From Episyrphus balteatus (taxonomy: Eukaryota > Arthropoda > Insecta > Diptera > Syrphidae), in the NCBI RefSeq assembly GCF_945859705.1, contig NC_079136.1, positions 128,871,027 to 128,935,026 on the forward strand: DNA of 64,000 bases, given 5' to 3'. A program made the translations under genes and the position numbers. Shown here one piece after another: positions 11,401 through 23,722 of this stretch (positions are counted from its first letter, which is position 1; each line of letters begins with the position of its first letter). The notes under the pieces are model-generated. The model was not told the DNA's origin, ran no database searches, and saw nothing but the letters and a program-made list of their open reading frames with translations.

Positions 11401-12754
11401 TCCTTTGAATCGCATCAAAAGGATTATCATAATCTCTGATATACATTGGCGTCAGGAACCCCATGACTATTTCAGCATTGAAAAGTGTCCCCACAAGGAT
11501 ACAAGTTAGCAGCCAAAAGGCTATAATAAGCCTCATTGACAAGCTCTCTATGTTAATTCTCATAGATTGTCCAATATAAGTTGAGAAAAGTTCAAAAATG
11601 AAACAGGACATTTTTAATTTCAATCCAAGGACCTTCTTCACGAGTCCAGTAAATGCAACAATCAAGGCTAGAATCACTAGGCTTAAAAGCCTGACCCAAC
11701 TGCAAGCTACCATCACGACAATTGAATACTGAGGAACCCGTTCCGACTTTGGTATGATTAGAGTGCACTCTTTGAAGTTGACGGGCGACAGGAAGTCGAA
11801 GAAATTCGAACTATCATAGCTTCGTGGAATCAATGTGAGATCTCCAAGACCCTGAACAAGGTCTTTGCCTATTCCTGGAAGGACAATTGAATCCGTCGAA
11901 TTAATAGTAAACTCAAAACCAAAGTCATGGTCTTTCTGAGTGTAGGTCACCAAAGTTGCATTAAAGAATTTAGCAAACGGCTCCTCAACAAAGAAAAACG
12001 TTCCAATTTTCTTCGAAACCTTCCCCCATATGATGCTTTGTAATCCCGGATAAACGTCCATCTGAGGTACTCTCAACTCAGCACCGTAAAAATTCGCAGC
12101 TCTGTCAACAGCAATAAGACGTTTGTAATCCTCACCTCGATGTCTTATAAGAAATTCCTTGGTAAACGGATTGAAACCATAAATAAATGTCCCATCGAAA
12201 ACGAACACATTCAACAATCCCATCTTCTTCCATAATTCCCGAAACATTCCTTCCAAACAGGAAGTAGTACCATCATCCACATTTCCATCGAGAGAAATAA
12301 AATGCATTGCAACGACAATAATTTTCGAACGTTTGACAATAATCTCCTGTGACAGTTGATGCCGTAAAATTGGAATCACATTCTGACAGCTGTCATCGGT
12401 AAACATGACGAGCACAAAGTTATCCGGAAATACCGCCCAACGTATTGGATTCTTTAACTGATGCTGATGATTGTGATTGTGAATGAAACTCGAGAAGTCA
12501 CCTCGTGCACTCACGTAACGGGGATAAACCATTGCACCGATGACATTCTCACCTGTTTGTGTGATGGTGGAATTTAAGATGACATAAATGTCATTCGGCT
12601 GCCAGTAGTCGAGAATTCGATTAAGGATTCGTGCAAAGTCAACGGCAATAACATTACCCGGTACAGATGATATCAACAACAACAACAAAAATAGCAAAAA
12701 ATGAATAACCAAGTATTTCACAATGACGACGACAACACGGACCTGGGTACTCAT
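5488..12754 (-). CDS. Divergent ionotropic receptor (IR), three exons
   Basis: Exons are 12754-11352, 11279-11071 and 5792-5488. The junctions are G|GTGAGT...AAAAG| (phase 2) and T|GTAAGT...TTCCAG| (phase 1). The lengths 1403+209+305 sum to 639 codons, i.e. 638 aa plus stop. The start at 12754 gives a hydrophobic signal peptide (about 1-37). A long extracellular N-terminus and S1 lobe follow, then M1 (~346-370), a pore segment with FELFSTYIGQSM (~388-399), M2 (~408-433), the S2 lobe with the IR-typical EAGLLQHW in exon 3, and M3 (~607-630) led by LTIEDLYSAF. The family forms ligand-gated cation channels in sensory neurons for smell, taste, humidity or temperature. The S1 lobe shows no obvious iGluR-type glutamate-binding Arg, as in most divergent IRs, so the ligand is unknown. 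The C-terminus is odd: CFHCCCYC, five Cys in eight residues. Which IR clade it belongs to cannot be told here. The family call is firm; the exon 2-3 join rests on phase and domain logic. Confidence 0.88.
6690..6747. repeat. Perfect 58-bp palindrome (29-bp arms, no loop)
   Basis: The arms meet at 6718/6719 around TCTTAGATATCTAAGA and match without mismatch. It lies in intron 2 of the IR gene, about 130 bp before a hAT-type insertion. It may be a short foldback insertion. A sequencing or assembly foldback artefact cannot be excluded. Confidence 0.9.
6879..8249. mobile_element. Non-autonomous hAT-type element, 1371 bp, in IR intron 2
   Basis: Termini are inverted: CAATGCCGTCTTTACC on the left, and CAGGGCCGTCTTTAAC on the right read in reverse. 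Both are followed inward by GGGCCC-rich runs and a GGGCACAC motif. The flanking 8-mer ACCGAAAT is exact on both sides (6871-6878 and 8250-8257). An 8-bp target duplication is the hAT hallmark. No transposase frame is visible inside: the only open frames are under 80 codons and unrecognisable. It is therefore a deletion derivative or MITE mobilised in trans. Confidence 0.85.
8336..10012. repeat. 280/281-bp satellite, six near-identical tandem copies
   Basis: The landmark GGCGTAATTCGGGTGTTGGG starts at 8341, 8621, 8902, 9182, 9462 and 9743, so periods are 280, 281, 280, 280 and 281. Copies differ at only a few positions. Two variants are separable: A has 'CAGAAATTTAG' plus 'TATCTATCC', B has 'ATAAAATTTAG' plus 'TATAAATCC'. 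Their order is A B A A B A. Each monomer is built from three ~93-bp sub-units that start with the motif AATAGACCT. It lies wholly inside IR intron 2. Confidence 0.95.
10013..10560. repeat. Diverged edge copies of the 280-bp satellite
   Basis: About two further sub-arrays follow the homogenised block. They keep 'AATAGACCTT', 'GTGTGGCTGCTATTGGAAG' and 'TGTGAAATTCAATGACATT'-like segments but with many substitutions and indels. This decay at the array edge is expected when unequal exchange homogenises the centre. The remaining intron up to 11070 shows no exon that fits the gene. Confidence 0.8.
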
Positions 12755-13369
12755 AGTTTTAGTGATAAAATAGAAATGACATTTATTTGGTGTGTTGTTT
12801 CAAGTTTTTTTGTTGTGTGTGGATTGTTGTTTGTCGAAATTCGAGTTATAAAGTGGGTTGATTTTTTTTTTTTGGGTTTTTTAGGGTTAAACAAATATTT
12901 TCCTAGGAAAAAAGGATATTTTTATTGGAAAACAACATTCCTTTTGATTACTCAATGTTCAAATTGTGTGCAAAAGCTATTTGTAACACTAAAGGGCGGT
13001 GGATAATTTGACAATTGGCAGACATAATTGATTGTTATCGCTGCCATGGGGTTGAATAATTTTGACATAGGCTTTTGTGTTTAACAAAGAAACGTTTGGT
13101 TCTTAAGAGGAGTTTGGGGAGTTTTTGTGGGTTGCTGAGTCTCAGAGAGAGGGATTTGAATTGAATTTTGTGAAAAATTAGCTCGTGGTTGAAATATTCG
13201 AAGGATTCTATTGGCAAGGACAAAAGGATGCGTCTTTGCTTCCATTTTCTTAAAACGTTCTGACATTTTGTTAGCGATATTTATATAAAAATTTTAACTG
13301 TGTTGTCCTCCACGTACTGCCAATATTAAATTCCCTCTACGACATCATTAAGATTCACATTAAATGAAA
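12755..13369. other. Upstream region of the IR gene
   Basis: No TATA box at a convincing distance and no second gene. Short open frames on both strands are AT-rich and unrecognisable. It presumably holds the IR promoter and 5' UTR. Confidence 0.4.
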
Positions 13370-14045
13370 GGTATATTTAAGTTCTATTTGAATTCTATTT
13401 TCCAATAAACCCAATTAAATGTACACATTTATCTTAAAGGTTAACGAGGAGGCAACATCAAATTTTCCACTACAAATAATTGATTTTCACTTAAAAATTA
13501 AGGTCTATTTTAGTTAACACCAGGCGTTTATTTGAGGTCACGTTGCGGATATTTTTTAATATAAATATGTTTTTTTCTTCGATTTTTATATCTTATCTAA
13601 TTTCAAATAAATAAAAAGGTCTATTAAAGTTCTATTGTTAGAAATAAATCTAGGGAAGTGTATTTGTTACCAGACAGCATTTAATAAGGTCTACTTTAGG
13701 TCTATTAATTGTTGGAAACCAAGAAACTACTCTTGGATCTATTTTTCAATATATTCCCTCTTATCTCAAGCTCTTCTAACTTTATCCATCACATCATTGA
13801 ATAGCACTTTGGAAAGAGGGTCTATTTAAGGTCTATTGCCAGATAAATTATAGAAATATTTGCTGTTACTCGATTTTTTACTCGAATCACCAAAAATATT
13901 TAAATTTAGTGGGTCTATTCAAGATCTATTAAAAAATAAGGACAAAAAATTTCTTTCTATTTTTGAGTCCCAGTGTTTTTTTTTTTTTCTTGGTCGATCT
14001 TTCATATCGATCGTCTTACAAGGTCTATTTGAGGGTTATTAGGTG
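13370..14045 (-). repeat. Decayed tandem copies of the AATAGACCT repeat, inverted
   Basis: 'GGTCTATT..AGGTCTATT', the reverse complement of the satellite sub-unit motif, recurs at about 13500, 13616, 13688, 13818, 13910 and 14020, with spacing of 72-130 bp. The same family that fills IR intron 2 therefore also lies, inverted and much older, upstream of exon 1. From here to 15.6 kb only AT-rich unique sequence is seen. Confidence 0.6.
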
Positions 14046-15599
14046 CCACACCATTTTCTACCTATATCAAATTTCTTATGCAGATATTAACAAACATTAT
14101 TTTCGAACTATGTCGATGACTAAAAACCAAAACTTGGCTACTTCTGCAAATTAATTTAAAACAACATAAAGCCAAAACTATCTTCAAAACTACATCAAAA
14201 CGGAGCGCGTTTGGTAAAGTTGTTATTCTTATAAGTTTTTGTACCTACAAAGAGCAAAACCCTTTTCATGTTGCCAAACAACACACTCACAAAGTTCTAC
14301 AAGTCTCACCTTAGTTCAATTGCTTAAGAAACACTATATACTTTAGGTACTCACTTGTTTACCTTACATTAATTCCAATCTAACACTGCATCTTAAGCTA
14401 AAAGTTTGTTCGGGCAAAACTTTTTTGATTGAAATTAAATCGCGGCCAACCATCATCCGAATCAGTGTGTCTTTGAACCTAGTTTTCCTTCGTTTACTTT
14501 CAAACTTTACACTGCGGGCTAGGATTTTTTTTTTTTTTTTTCATTCACACTTAAATTTTATGTAGTTTTATAGGGACGATGAGGGTTAAAAATAGAGGCT
14601 AAAGGGTCTCTTTCTCTCTTAATTTTGTGATTTCTTTTTGAAAACCAAAACTTTAGGGGAGAGTTGGAAAAAATTATGCTATCCCTAATTTCAGTCAATT
14701 AAAGGAGCTGTATACAAGAGAGTATACAAGGTAAAACTGTAGAAAGGGAGACCAGAGAGAAGGTTCTAAATAAAATTTAAAAGAATAAAACAAGAAAAAC
14801 ACATTTAAAAAAGAAATCGAGGGCAAATTAGAGGGACTACAGAGGGAAGACTTAAAAAAAAAAGAAAAGAAACAACAACAACAAAAAAGTTGCATGTAAT
14901 TATCCTGAATTATTAAAAAATGTGTCCTGGATGGGCATTTCTCTGTATCGTCCAGCTTTTTTCTTTTTTAATTCAGTAAAAAATACTTTAAAAAGAAAAT
15001 TATTATTCATCTTTTGTTTGGCCTTTTGTTGCACAAAGAAAGGGAGGGAGTAACAAGAATAATAATTTTCGCACCCCTGTATTATAATTTTGTAAAAAAA
15101 AAAGAGGGAGGAAATAAAAAATAAAAAAACTTTACACACCATCAAGAATAAGTTTCAGTAAATTGTTCTTGAAAATTCCTTCCGAGTTCTCTAATAAGGA
15201 TGTTGAAAAAGGGGGGGGGAGGACATGGAAGAGCAACACTAATGAAGAAACATATTTCAATTAAATTAATTATGTGTCCGTCTTTAAAAGTATAAAACTA
15301 AATTAAGGGAAATCATTTGAATTTTTTTCTGTAAAATTTGAATGGGAGACACTTAAAGTGAGGGTTTTGTTTCTAGAAATGTAATGGGTATAATAATCGA
15401 GATAAAAAAAATGAGTGTGGGTAGGTATTGAAGTGAATAGAAATGAAATGAAATGTATTTCCTACTCTCACTTTCATACTGGGGAAATATGGATGCTTTG
15501 TACACTTGAATTTAAATGATGCTTCAAATCCTGTTCAGTAAAAATTATGAGCACAGTAAAGAGAATGAAGTGTTGGTCACTAATTGGACACAATTTTCT

Positions 15600-16115
15600 T
15601 TAAAAACGACGACAGCAACACAATAATACATCTTTATACATTGCAATACATCAACAAACATCACAATACATCATCATACATTGAGTTCATCATCATAAAT
15701 CATCCATCAACCATCGTCACATATGATCAAACTTCTTCAAGCATGATCATACATCTGCATACAATGAAATGTATCAACAAACATCATAATTCATGATCAT
15801 ATAAAGGAAAGGTCTACATTTTTTTGTCATTCGTCATACATTGCCATACATCGTCATACATGTTCATACATCGTCATATATGATTTAACTTCTTCAATAA
15901 CCGCAATACGTCTAAATGCATTGCAATACATCATCATACATAATATTTCTACAAAGAAAGATGTCCTGTTATCCTACTTAAGTCATCTTTCATACATCGT
16001 CATACATGGTCAAACATCATCAAACATCACCATACAAGATCGTTCTCCTATCAAGTCAGTAATCGTCATGCACTATTACTGCCAAAGCTATACTCGGGAA
16101 TTGCATTCACATACA
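15600..16115 (+). repeat. Imperfect short-period repeat (CATCRTCATACATTG type)
   Basis: Variants of 'CATACATCGTCATACATTG' recur throughout with an 11-12 bp step. The open frames here are by-products of the repeat, rich in Ile, His and Tyr. Confidence 0.6.
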
Positions 16116-17689
16116 TACATCAGTGCATCAATTGAAAATAGAAAGTCATGCAATTTTTGTATTCAGCTTCGATATAATTCACACTGTGTTTGCACCAAAA
16201 ATTATCAGAGCCAAAATAAAATTTAAAAAAAAAAGCAAATGTTGTTTCTTTTTACCTGTTGTACCTACCTGTTTTTCCAGAAATCTGAGACATATTTTGG
16301 CAAGCTTCTAGAGTTATTGTAAATGGGCACAGAAGGAAAAGTAAGAAATTTCTATTTAAATGCCAATTATAAATGGGTAATCCGCATAAATCGCATTGAC
16401 CTCGAGACTTAATTAGTATCCCGAAAAATTGTGTCATATTTCAAACTAAATTAATTAAATAAAAAATTCAAATTATCTAATCCTATCATTTTATCCTCAA
16501 ATCCTTTTAAACCTCAAATATCAAAATACCAATCTAAATCCTCATGAATAACGAATTAATATTTAAACAGGCCGCACACATGATGAATTAAGTTAAATAA
16601 CCTAAAAAAAAACTTATGCTTCAACCGAAAACATTCAAATTCAAAAAAGGACTCCAAAGGACATCGCACATCCTAGTTGTGTAACTAAACATTTCCACCT
16701 TTCTGTTTAGTTTGGTGCTTTTAAGAAAAATCAAAAACGAGAAAAAATATCCTTCCTCATCTTTATACTTTTACTCTATGATATTCATGGCCTGGTCCAA
16801 AGAATGTCGTCCTTTTATAAATTCCACATTTTTTTTTATTGTCTCTGTTAATCTTATTTAAGTCCTGAAACAGATTCAATTCAAGAAATTAATATGATTG
16901 AATTGCTTTCTGGGGCTATAAATTGTATATCCTTTTTGTTCTCATTTAGTGTTAGAGAGAGAGAGAAGAAGAAAAAGCACATTGAATTGTAATGACATCC
17001 AGGAAATATTCTATATCCAAGCGGTTAATGAGAAGATAAAACTAGAAATCCTTCCTTGATGCGACTGTCCTTTGAATATTAATTAGAAACAGAAGGTCCT
17101 TTACTGGCTTGAAGGAAGAAAAAAAAAATAAACAAAAACAAAACCTTCCTCCATCTTTTACTTTTCAAGAGTTTTGTGTGGCGTGGAGAAGTTTTTTTTT
17201 TTCTATTTGAAATTAAAAAGAAGAACTTCTTAGAAAATTCACTTAGAATAATCATGGCAACTATCTTCGTTGGCGGTAAAACATTTATTTAAATATTCGT
17301 GAATGGTAGAATTACTCTCGCGTAGAGGTAGGTATCTCGTTCTCTTTTCTATAAGTTTTTCAAGAACAAAACAGATTCTCAGGATGTAATAGGAGAACGC
17401 ACGCTTGTCTGCATTTGAATGTATAATTAAGTTGGCAATGCAATGTGAACCCTTGCACTGCGATGAAATAAGTCATGATGGTGGTTTTTTTTTCTTTTTA
17501 TTTTTCAGTTTATTTTGAAGAAAAAGGATAGAGTCCTTGTTGTTGCGTTTCAAAGAAATTCTGCTGGCCATTTAATTACTTCATGAAATGAGATAGTTGA
17601 ATTTGAATTGAAATTAATTTGTGTTCTAGGGAAAATATTTAGCTACCAGGAATTTCAATCTGAATATGACTCAAGGATCAAAGACGGAA

Positions 17690-18560
17690 TATTTTGATAC
17701 CCAGTAAAATTTTAAGGGGTAACCTTGATTTTCTTGCATAAATAGAGGTATTTTAGTTTTAATTAACAAAAATTTCAATTTTACAGATCAAAACTGAAAG
17801 ATTTAAAATTTTTTTTTATTATTTAAATTTAAGACCTCTAATTCAACCTCAAAGCTTATGCAATTGATATTGAATTTTTTAATAAAGACATACGAAACGA
17901 AGAAATTTAGATAGAGGAGGAAAAGATTGAGTCAAAAATAAAATTAATGCATTTTTAATTTCCTGGTGGATTCTAGTAATTTTGAGACCCCAATTTGGAT
18001 AAAATCTAAACCAAATTAATGTTTTGAACACAAAAAGATTTTTACACAACAAATTTCTTAAACAATTTTAAACTACAAAACAATTCAATTAACATAGATT
18101 TAAAATGTAGAGTTTGGGACCTCAAATTTTATTAATTCCTAAAAGCTTATTTCAGTTTAGTTAAAATACAGAAAAAAAAAAGTATGCTTGGAACTTATGA
18201 TAAAAAATCAAAATTGGGGAGAATTGCATCTCTTCTTCTTGTTTTGTTGAATAATTTGAATTTACCATATTTTTAGACCCTAAAATGTTGAGACCCACTT
18301 GGAAAATAACAACATTTAGAGTTTTTTTTATGGAGAATAAACGAAACATAGAAATATTACACGAATTTCAGATGGAAGATGCAAAGATGAAGAAACTTGA
18401 AGTTTAAGACCCTACATAAAATCAAACTGAATAACTTAGACGAGGTACATGATTCGCTTAGAGAATGAACGTGAATGGAATTGCTTTGAAACATTTTTCA
18501 AGTGTAATTTAGAATTTCAATGTTTATGATAGCAAGGTTCCAAATTTTAAGACCCACAAT
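17690..18560. repeat. AT-rich tract with scattered GAGACCC/TTAAGACC motifs
   Basis: Short 'GAGACCC', 'AAGACCT' and 'AAGACCC' islands appear roughly every 60-120 bp in AT-rich sequence. No coding frame is recognisable. The flanks from 16.1 to 19.3 kb also show no gene. Confidence 0.3.
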
Positions 18561-20439
18561 TTTTTTCTTGATATTTCCTTAAAACTCCTAATATTTTCTT
18601 TGAAATAATTTTCTTTTATAAAATTCATTACAATGTTCAATCCACCCTGACTCCTTTGCGTGCTGAGCCTATCCTTCCATAATCCTCTGAGACACCAAAA
18701 CCACAATTACCCTATATAAAGTTCCTCCACACTGTCTCATTCTTAAACGACTCTACATTTTCAACATCTTTTAACAGATTTTTCTCAACCAAAAAAAAAA
18801 AAAAATTACTGTCACATCCCTGTCAGACCTTTTACACTTTCACGTCTTACACACACAACACACAACAATACAAACCATGAAACGAAAAAGGCTCAGTCGA
18901 ATTAATCCTTGCCGCATAAATTTCAATTCCTTGGCATTTCACTTCCGTATTCTTTTGCGCTGCTTTTGTGCTTTCATCTTATTCCTTGCGCGTTCATGTT
19001 AATTACGGTGTGCAGCAGTACCAGCAACGACAACAATAGACAAAACAGTAAGACTCAAGAAGTCGCAGTACAAAATTGTTCCTTTTTTTTTGAGAAAGGA
19101 CATCGCTAAGTAAACATTTACAATCACAAATGAATCTTCCCCCTGCCTTCATCTCTGCTCAAACCCGTAGAATGTCAAAAGAAAGAAGCAAAAAAAATGT
19201 ATAAAACCAAGAGCAAGTAAAAGACATGGGGCATAAGAAAAATGCACACACCAAACCATCCGCGAAAAAGGATATGTTATGTGAGCTTCCGCTTTTATGT
19301 CGTCGTCATCGTAGTGTGTTGGTTGAAGGGGCTAAGATAAAGTTAATTAGACGACACAACCTTATGCGCCAGCCATTTTGAAAAACAGCGCGATGCCACA
19401 AGGAAACACAGAGGACAAGCTGCTCTTAGCTAATAGTTTTACCGTTTGTTCCTGTTCCCTGGGCACATCCCCACATAGAGTGTCGGTGTCATATGCTAGG
19501 TTAGTCGCAAAGTCTTGGGGGAGGGGAGGGGGGAGGTCCTGATGCGCATACAACTCTTCTTTCCAAGCAGTGCAGTGCAGTGGGAATTTTTCTAATGTCG
19601 ACCTCATTAAAACTTGCAACATCCTTAAATTCTTCATTTGTGTTTGTTGTCGTTGTTTTTCGTTTTCTTTATTTTTGTGTCTTCCTTCTTGCATGTCCCT
19701 GTGGCTTCATTATATCCCGGATAGTACTTGAATAAAAAAAAAAAACGAAAAAATAAAAATTAAAGAGATGAAAAATAAAGGACGAACACAGAGTTTTCGA
19801 GAAAAGGATTAATTTCGAGGACTTCGTTTGGAAAATGTAGAAGCGTTGTAATAGAAACCATTTCGTAAGTCGTCTTACACCAAACAATATCGTGAGAGAG
19901 AATGGAGACACAATTTTACAATGCGGTTAATAGTGTAGTTGCTTCCTGGAAAGAAACTACTCCTTTTTCTCTCAATCGTCAAGTTTATCCCTGACGTCAT
20001 TTTTACAACTCCATAATTAAATTTCATTTTATTATGTGTCTTGAACTAAAGTTTTCCAACTCTTTTTCTTGTTTTTTTTTTTTTTTTTTTTTTTTTTCTT
20101 TTATAGTAGTTCTAGTCTAGAGGGTCACGTACTTTTAAGAGCATCATCATCCGGGAAAAAAGGACATTCTCTATTTTTGTTCTTGGCTCTCTTGGGGGCG
20201 CCATTAACCGCACCGCCAACCAGAAACGAACCGAAGGTAACAAGTTGTTTATTTTCAACCATGTCGTTGTCGATGATTGAATCTTGAATGTAACGACCTT
20301 TTCGTTTCACTCTCTGCGTGTCTTTATTGTGGCTTCCCCAATGGGACATCATTAAAATCATTATAATGATCATCAATTGCTTTTCTTGTAAAAAAGGGAT
20401 AGTGACCATCAGCCCCAAGTTGTCAATGGAAGGTTGAAT

Positions 20440-21560
20440 TTACAAAGTTTAACAAAAAAAAAAATCCTTGCAAAAAACGGAAGAAAAATTACATTGTTTG
20501 CAGCTTCTAACGACACTTTGTTTAACATTTAAAAAACAAAAAAATACTAAACCAAGAACCCGAAATTTCAGAATCCCCAAATTTTGATAACTCAAAATCT
20601 TCAAATCTAAGAAAAAAACAAATTTTGAAACAAACAATTTCCAAATCATAAATCAAGAAAACCCAAAATATATAGAATACCTAAAATATAGAATACCCAA
20701 AATATAGAATACCCATAAATCCATTACCTCAAAAATGTAGAAAATCGATTCTGCTAGGATCTAAAAATCCATACTACTCAAAATAGAGAAAAGCTAAAAT
20801 ACTACAATAAAAAAACGATTCTAAAATCCAAAATTACCCAAAATCCTAAAAAATGCAAGGACTTGCACAGAATTTCTAATCCTAAAAAACCCAAAATAAA
20901 AAAAAAAAAAAACCAAAAATCCAATACCCTACAAAAAATGTAGAATACAGTTTTCGCAAGGATTTTGAACACGATCTTAAAATCAATAAAACCCCAAATA
21001 CAGAAAACCTTAAATGCTACAAACCTAAAGTCTTGTAAACTTAGGAGCTATAGAAAAAAACTTGTAAAACCCCAAATTTAGAACAGAATTTCAAAATTTA
21101 TCAACCCTAAAATTAAAAAGATAGAAAATATCGAAAATTCCAAATTTTGGAAGCCAAAAACCTAATTTAAAAACAAATTTTGAAAAAAAAACCTTATTTT
21201 TAATGAAGAAATCAAGAAATTGTATCAAGTAATCCCAAAATTATAACAAAACCCTTAAATCCAATATCCTAAAAATTGGACTTGAACAGAAATCCAAGTT
21301 CTATACACCCCAAATTCAGAAAAAAAAACTCAAAATCCTGAAAATTTAGAAAATCGTTTTGCAAGAATTTGAAGGCGATTCCAAAATGCAAGATAAATGA
21401 AAATGGGAAAACCCTAAAATCCAAATACAAAAGATAATAATTTGCAAGAAAATCTGAGAAGAAGATTCTAAATTCCAAATGATTCTAAAATCCATGAACC
21501 CTAGTAGAATCATCCACCCTAAGTTTAGAAAATTTAAAAATACAAAATCACAAGTTGGAA
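20440..21560. repeat. A-rich degenerate repeat tract (CCAAAATCC / AGAATACCCAAAATAT)
   Basis: A kilobase dominated by 'CCCAAAATCC' and 'TAGAATACCCAAAATATAG'-like words. The clearest direct copies are at 20665-20720. It is probably an old microsatellite-derived tract. No gene was seen between 16 kb and 26.2 kb. Confidence 0.5.
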
Positions 21561-22532
21561 ATGCAAAACCCAAAATCTGAAATTACCCAAAACTCCACGG
21601 TGATTTCTACTTTTGAGATTATTGAAGTGGGTTTTGTCTTTAGATTTCTATTTGAGTCCCCTAATTTTTCGAATTTCACTTTCGGGATCGAGGTTATCAA
21701 TTTTTTTGGAATAATGGGTATGAATATTTTGGATTTTTGTTTAATTTTTTTATATTTTATTGGTCTTTGAATTGATTTTGAGTTAACCTATGGATTTTGG
21801 GTCTCTAAAAGTTTATTTTTGAAATCCTTATAATGTAATAGTTTATTGTATAGGTAACTAATAAATCCCACCAGCTGAGTTCTTTTATCAAGTTTAAAGC
21901 TTTTTATACCTACAGGGAAGATTATTGTCTCCCAAGTTTAATTGTTTACGTTTAAAGAAAAATGATTAATTGCATTAAGCTGAGTGAATTTTTAAGATTT
22001 CTCCCGCCACGATTTAGAGCTTTCCTTTTTTTCAATGACACTTAAACCATAATAAGAAATATCTTCTCACAACGTATTTTATGTATTTTTTTTATTTTTG
22101 TCTGCTGTCAAGGAGCTCGATATATATAAACCTATCAATTTATATTAATGTTTGTATGAAACCCTCAGCTAGCAATCATTTGTCTTTCATAATCTACCAC
22201 ACTTAACCTCTCTCTCTGCTACTCCCCCCCCCCCCTTTTCCCACCACCACCTTTCGCCTTTAACATTTTACGTTCAAAATATCATTTCCTTTTCCTTATC
22301 CTTGGAGCTTATCTCAAAAGAGAAAGCAACACAATCCTCGACAGACACATCATACTCACACACATAGAAACAGTCACAAACGCACATATACAATTATTTT
22401 ATATTTTATTTTATTAAGCCCGATTGGATGTCAAACTCATTAGTATTCTCTAATTTCAGGCTTGAGGCTTTATTAGGCTGGAAAGATTTAGCATCACTGA
22501 ACCATAGCAACCTGAGACCAATCCAGCCAACC

Positions 22533-22556
22533 CAGTCAGTCAGTCAGTCAGTCAGT
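22533..22556. repeat. (CAGT)n microsatellite
   Basis: Six tandem CAGT units. Confidence 0.95.
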
Positions 22557-23107
22557 TTTGTGAGACAGCCACTCAGATTGCTATAAATATCGAGGACATC
22601 CATCCCCCTGCTATGACATATGAATGCGTACAAATAAATATATGTATGAAAGGAGGAAGGTTAGGTAAAGGAAAGGTGTCTCTTGGTGATAGCGATGCCT
22701 GCGTATATACCATTCCCATGGAGGGATATTATGTGACTTCCCCTTGATGATGCCTGTATTTGCAATTCATTGCGTTTCTTTGATTTATTTATATGTGTCT
22801 TTCTGTCTGTCTTTGTATTTTTTATATGTTTTTTTTTATACTTTTAATAATGCCACGACTAATTATTATTTTTATGTTGCAATGATTAAAGGAACATAGG
22901 TGAAGAAGCTGGCAAATGATTTGCTAACAAAAGCAAGCTTTAAAACGCATTTTATATGTCCTTCACGCATTGAAATATATTAAAAAGCATTTTTTTTTTT
23001 TCTAGATAAGCAAACAATAAAATACACAATTGAGCTACAAATATTAGAATGATGAGTTGGACATTTACGCTATCATTGCTGTGAATCAATTTTAGCATAC
23101 TTCAAAG

Positions 23108-23722
23108 CAGGGTTGTAAAAAATCAATTACAAATTTTTTAAAAAATTTGCAAATCTGTACAAAAAATTTGCATTAAAAAAAATATTTATTGCAACTGAAA
23201 AATATTTGTATTAAAAAAAAATTTATTACAACTAAAATTTATTGCAAATGAATAAAATTTGCATTGAAAATAAAATTTTTACTACATATAAAATATTTTG
23301 CATTGAAAAAAATTTTATTGCAAATAAAAAATTTTCTGATTTGAAAAAAAAAAATCAAAGCAAAGTATGTACATTAAATATTTTTTTACAATTACTCGTC
23401 GAATTTCTTAAAAATTTGACTTCATGACCTTATATTATCTTCAACCTTATAGTTGAAAAAGTTTATGTTTGGTCAAATAGCCAAAATTGTAAGAAATTCG
23501 ACGAGTATTAAACAAGAATATTTAATGCGCACATTTTGCATTGATTTTTTTTTTTTCAATTCAAAAATCTTTTTATTTGCACTAAAGTTTTTTTCTTCAA
23601 TGCAAAATATTTTTATTTGCAATAAAAATTTTATTTTCAAATATTTTTCAGTCTCAATTAATAATTTTTTATTCAATGCAAATTTTTTTTATTTGCAATA
23701 AATTTATTTTTTTACAACCCTG
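23108..23722. mobile_element. Foldback hAT-type MITE, 615 bp
   Basis: Ends are CAGGGTTGTAAAAAA and its inverted copy ending CAACCCTG. The flanks CTTCAAAG (23100-23107) and CTTTAAAG (23723-23730) match at 7 of 8 positions, consistent with an 8-bp hAT target duplication. The arms (~300 bp each) are inverted copies made of internal repeats of 'TTTGCATTGAAAAAAATTTT', so the whole unit can fold on itself. No coding capacity. Confidence 0.8.

Noticed and set aside
19362..19694. 110-codon minus frame
   Set aside because: No signal peptide, domain, splice context or similarity that I can see.
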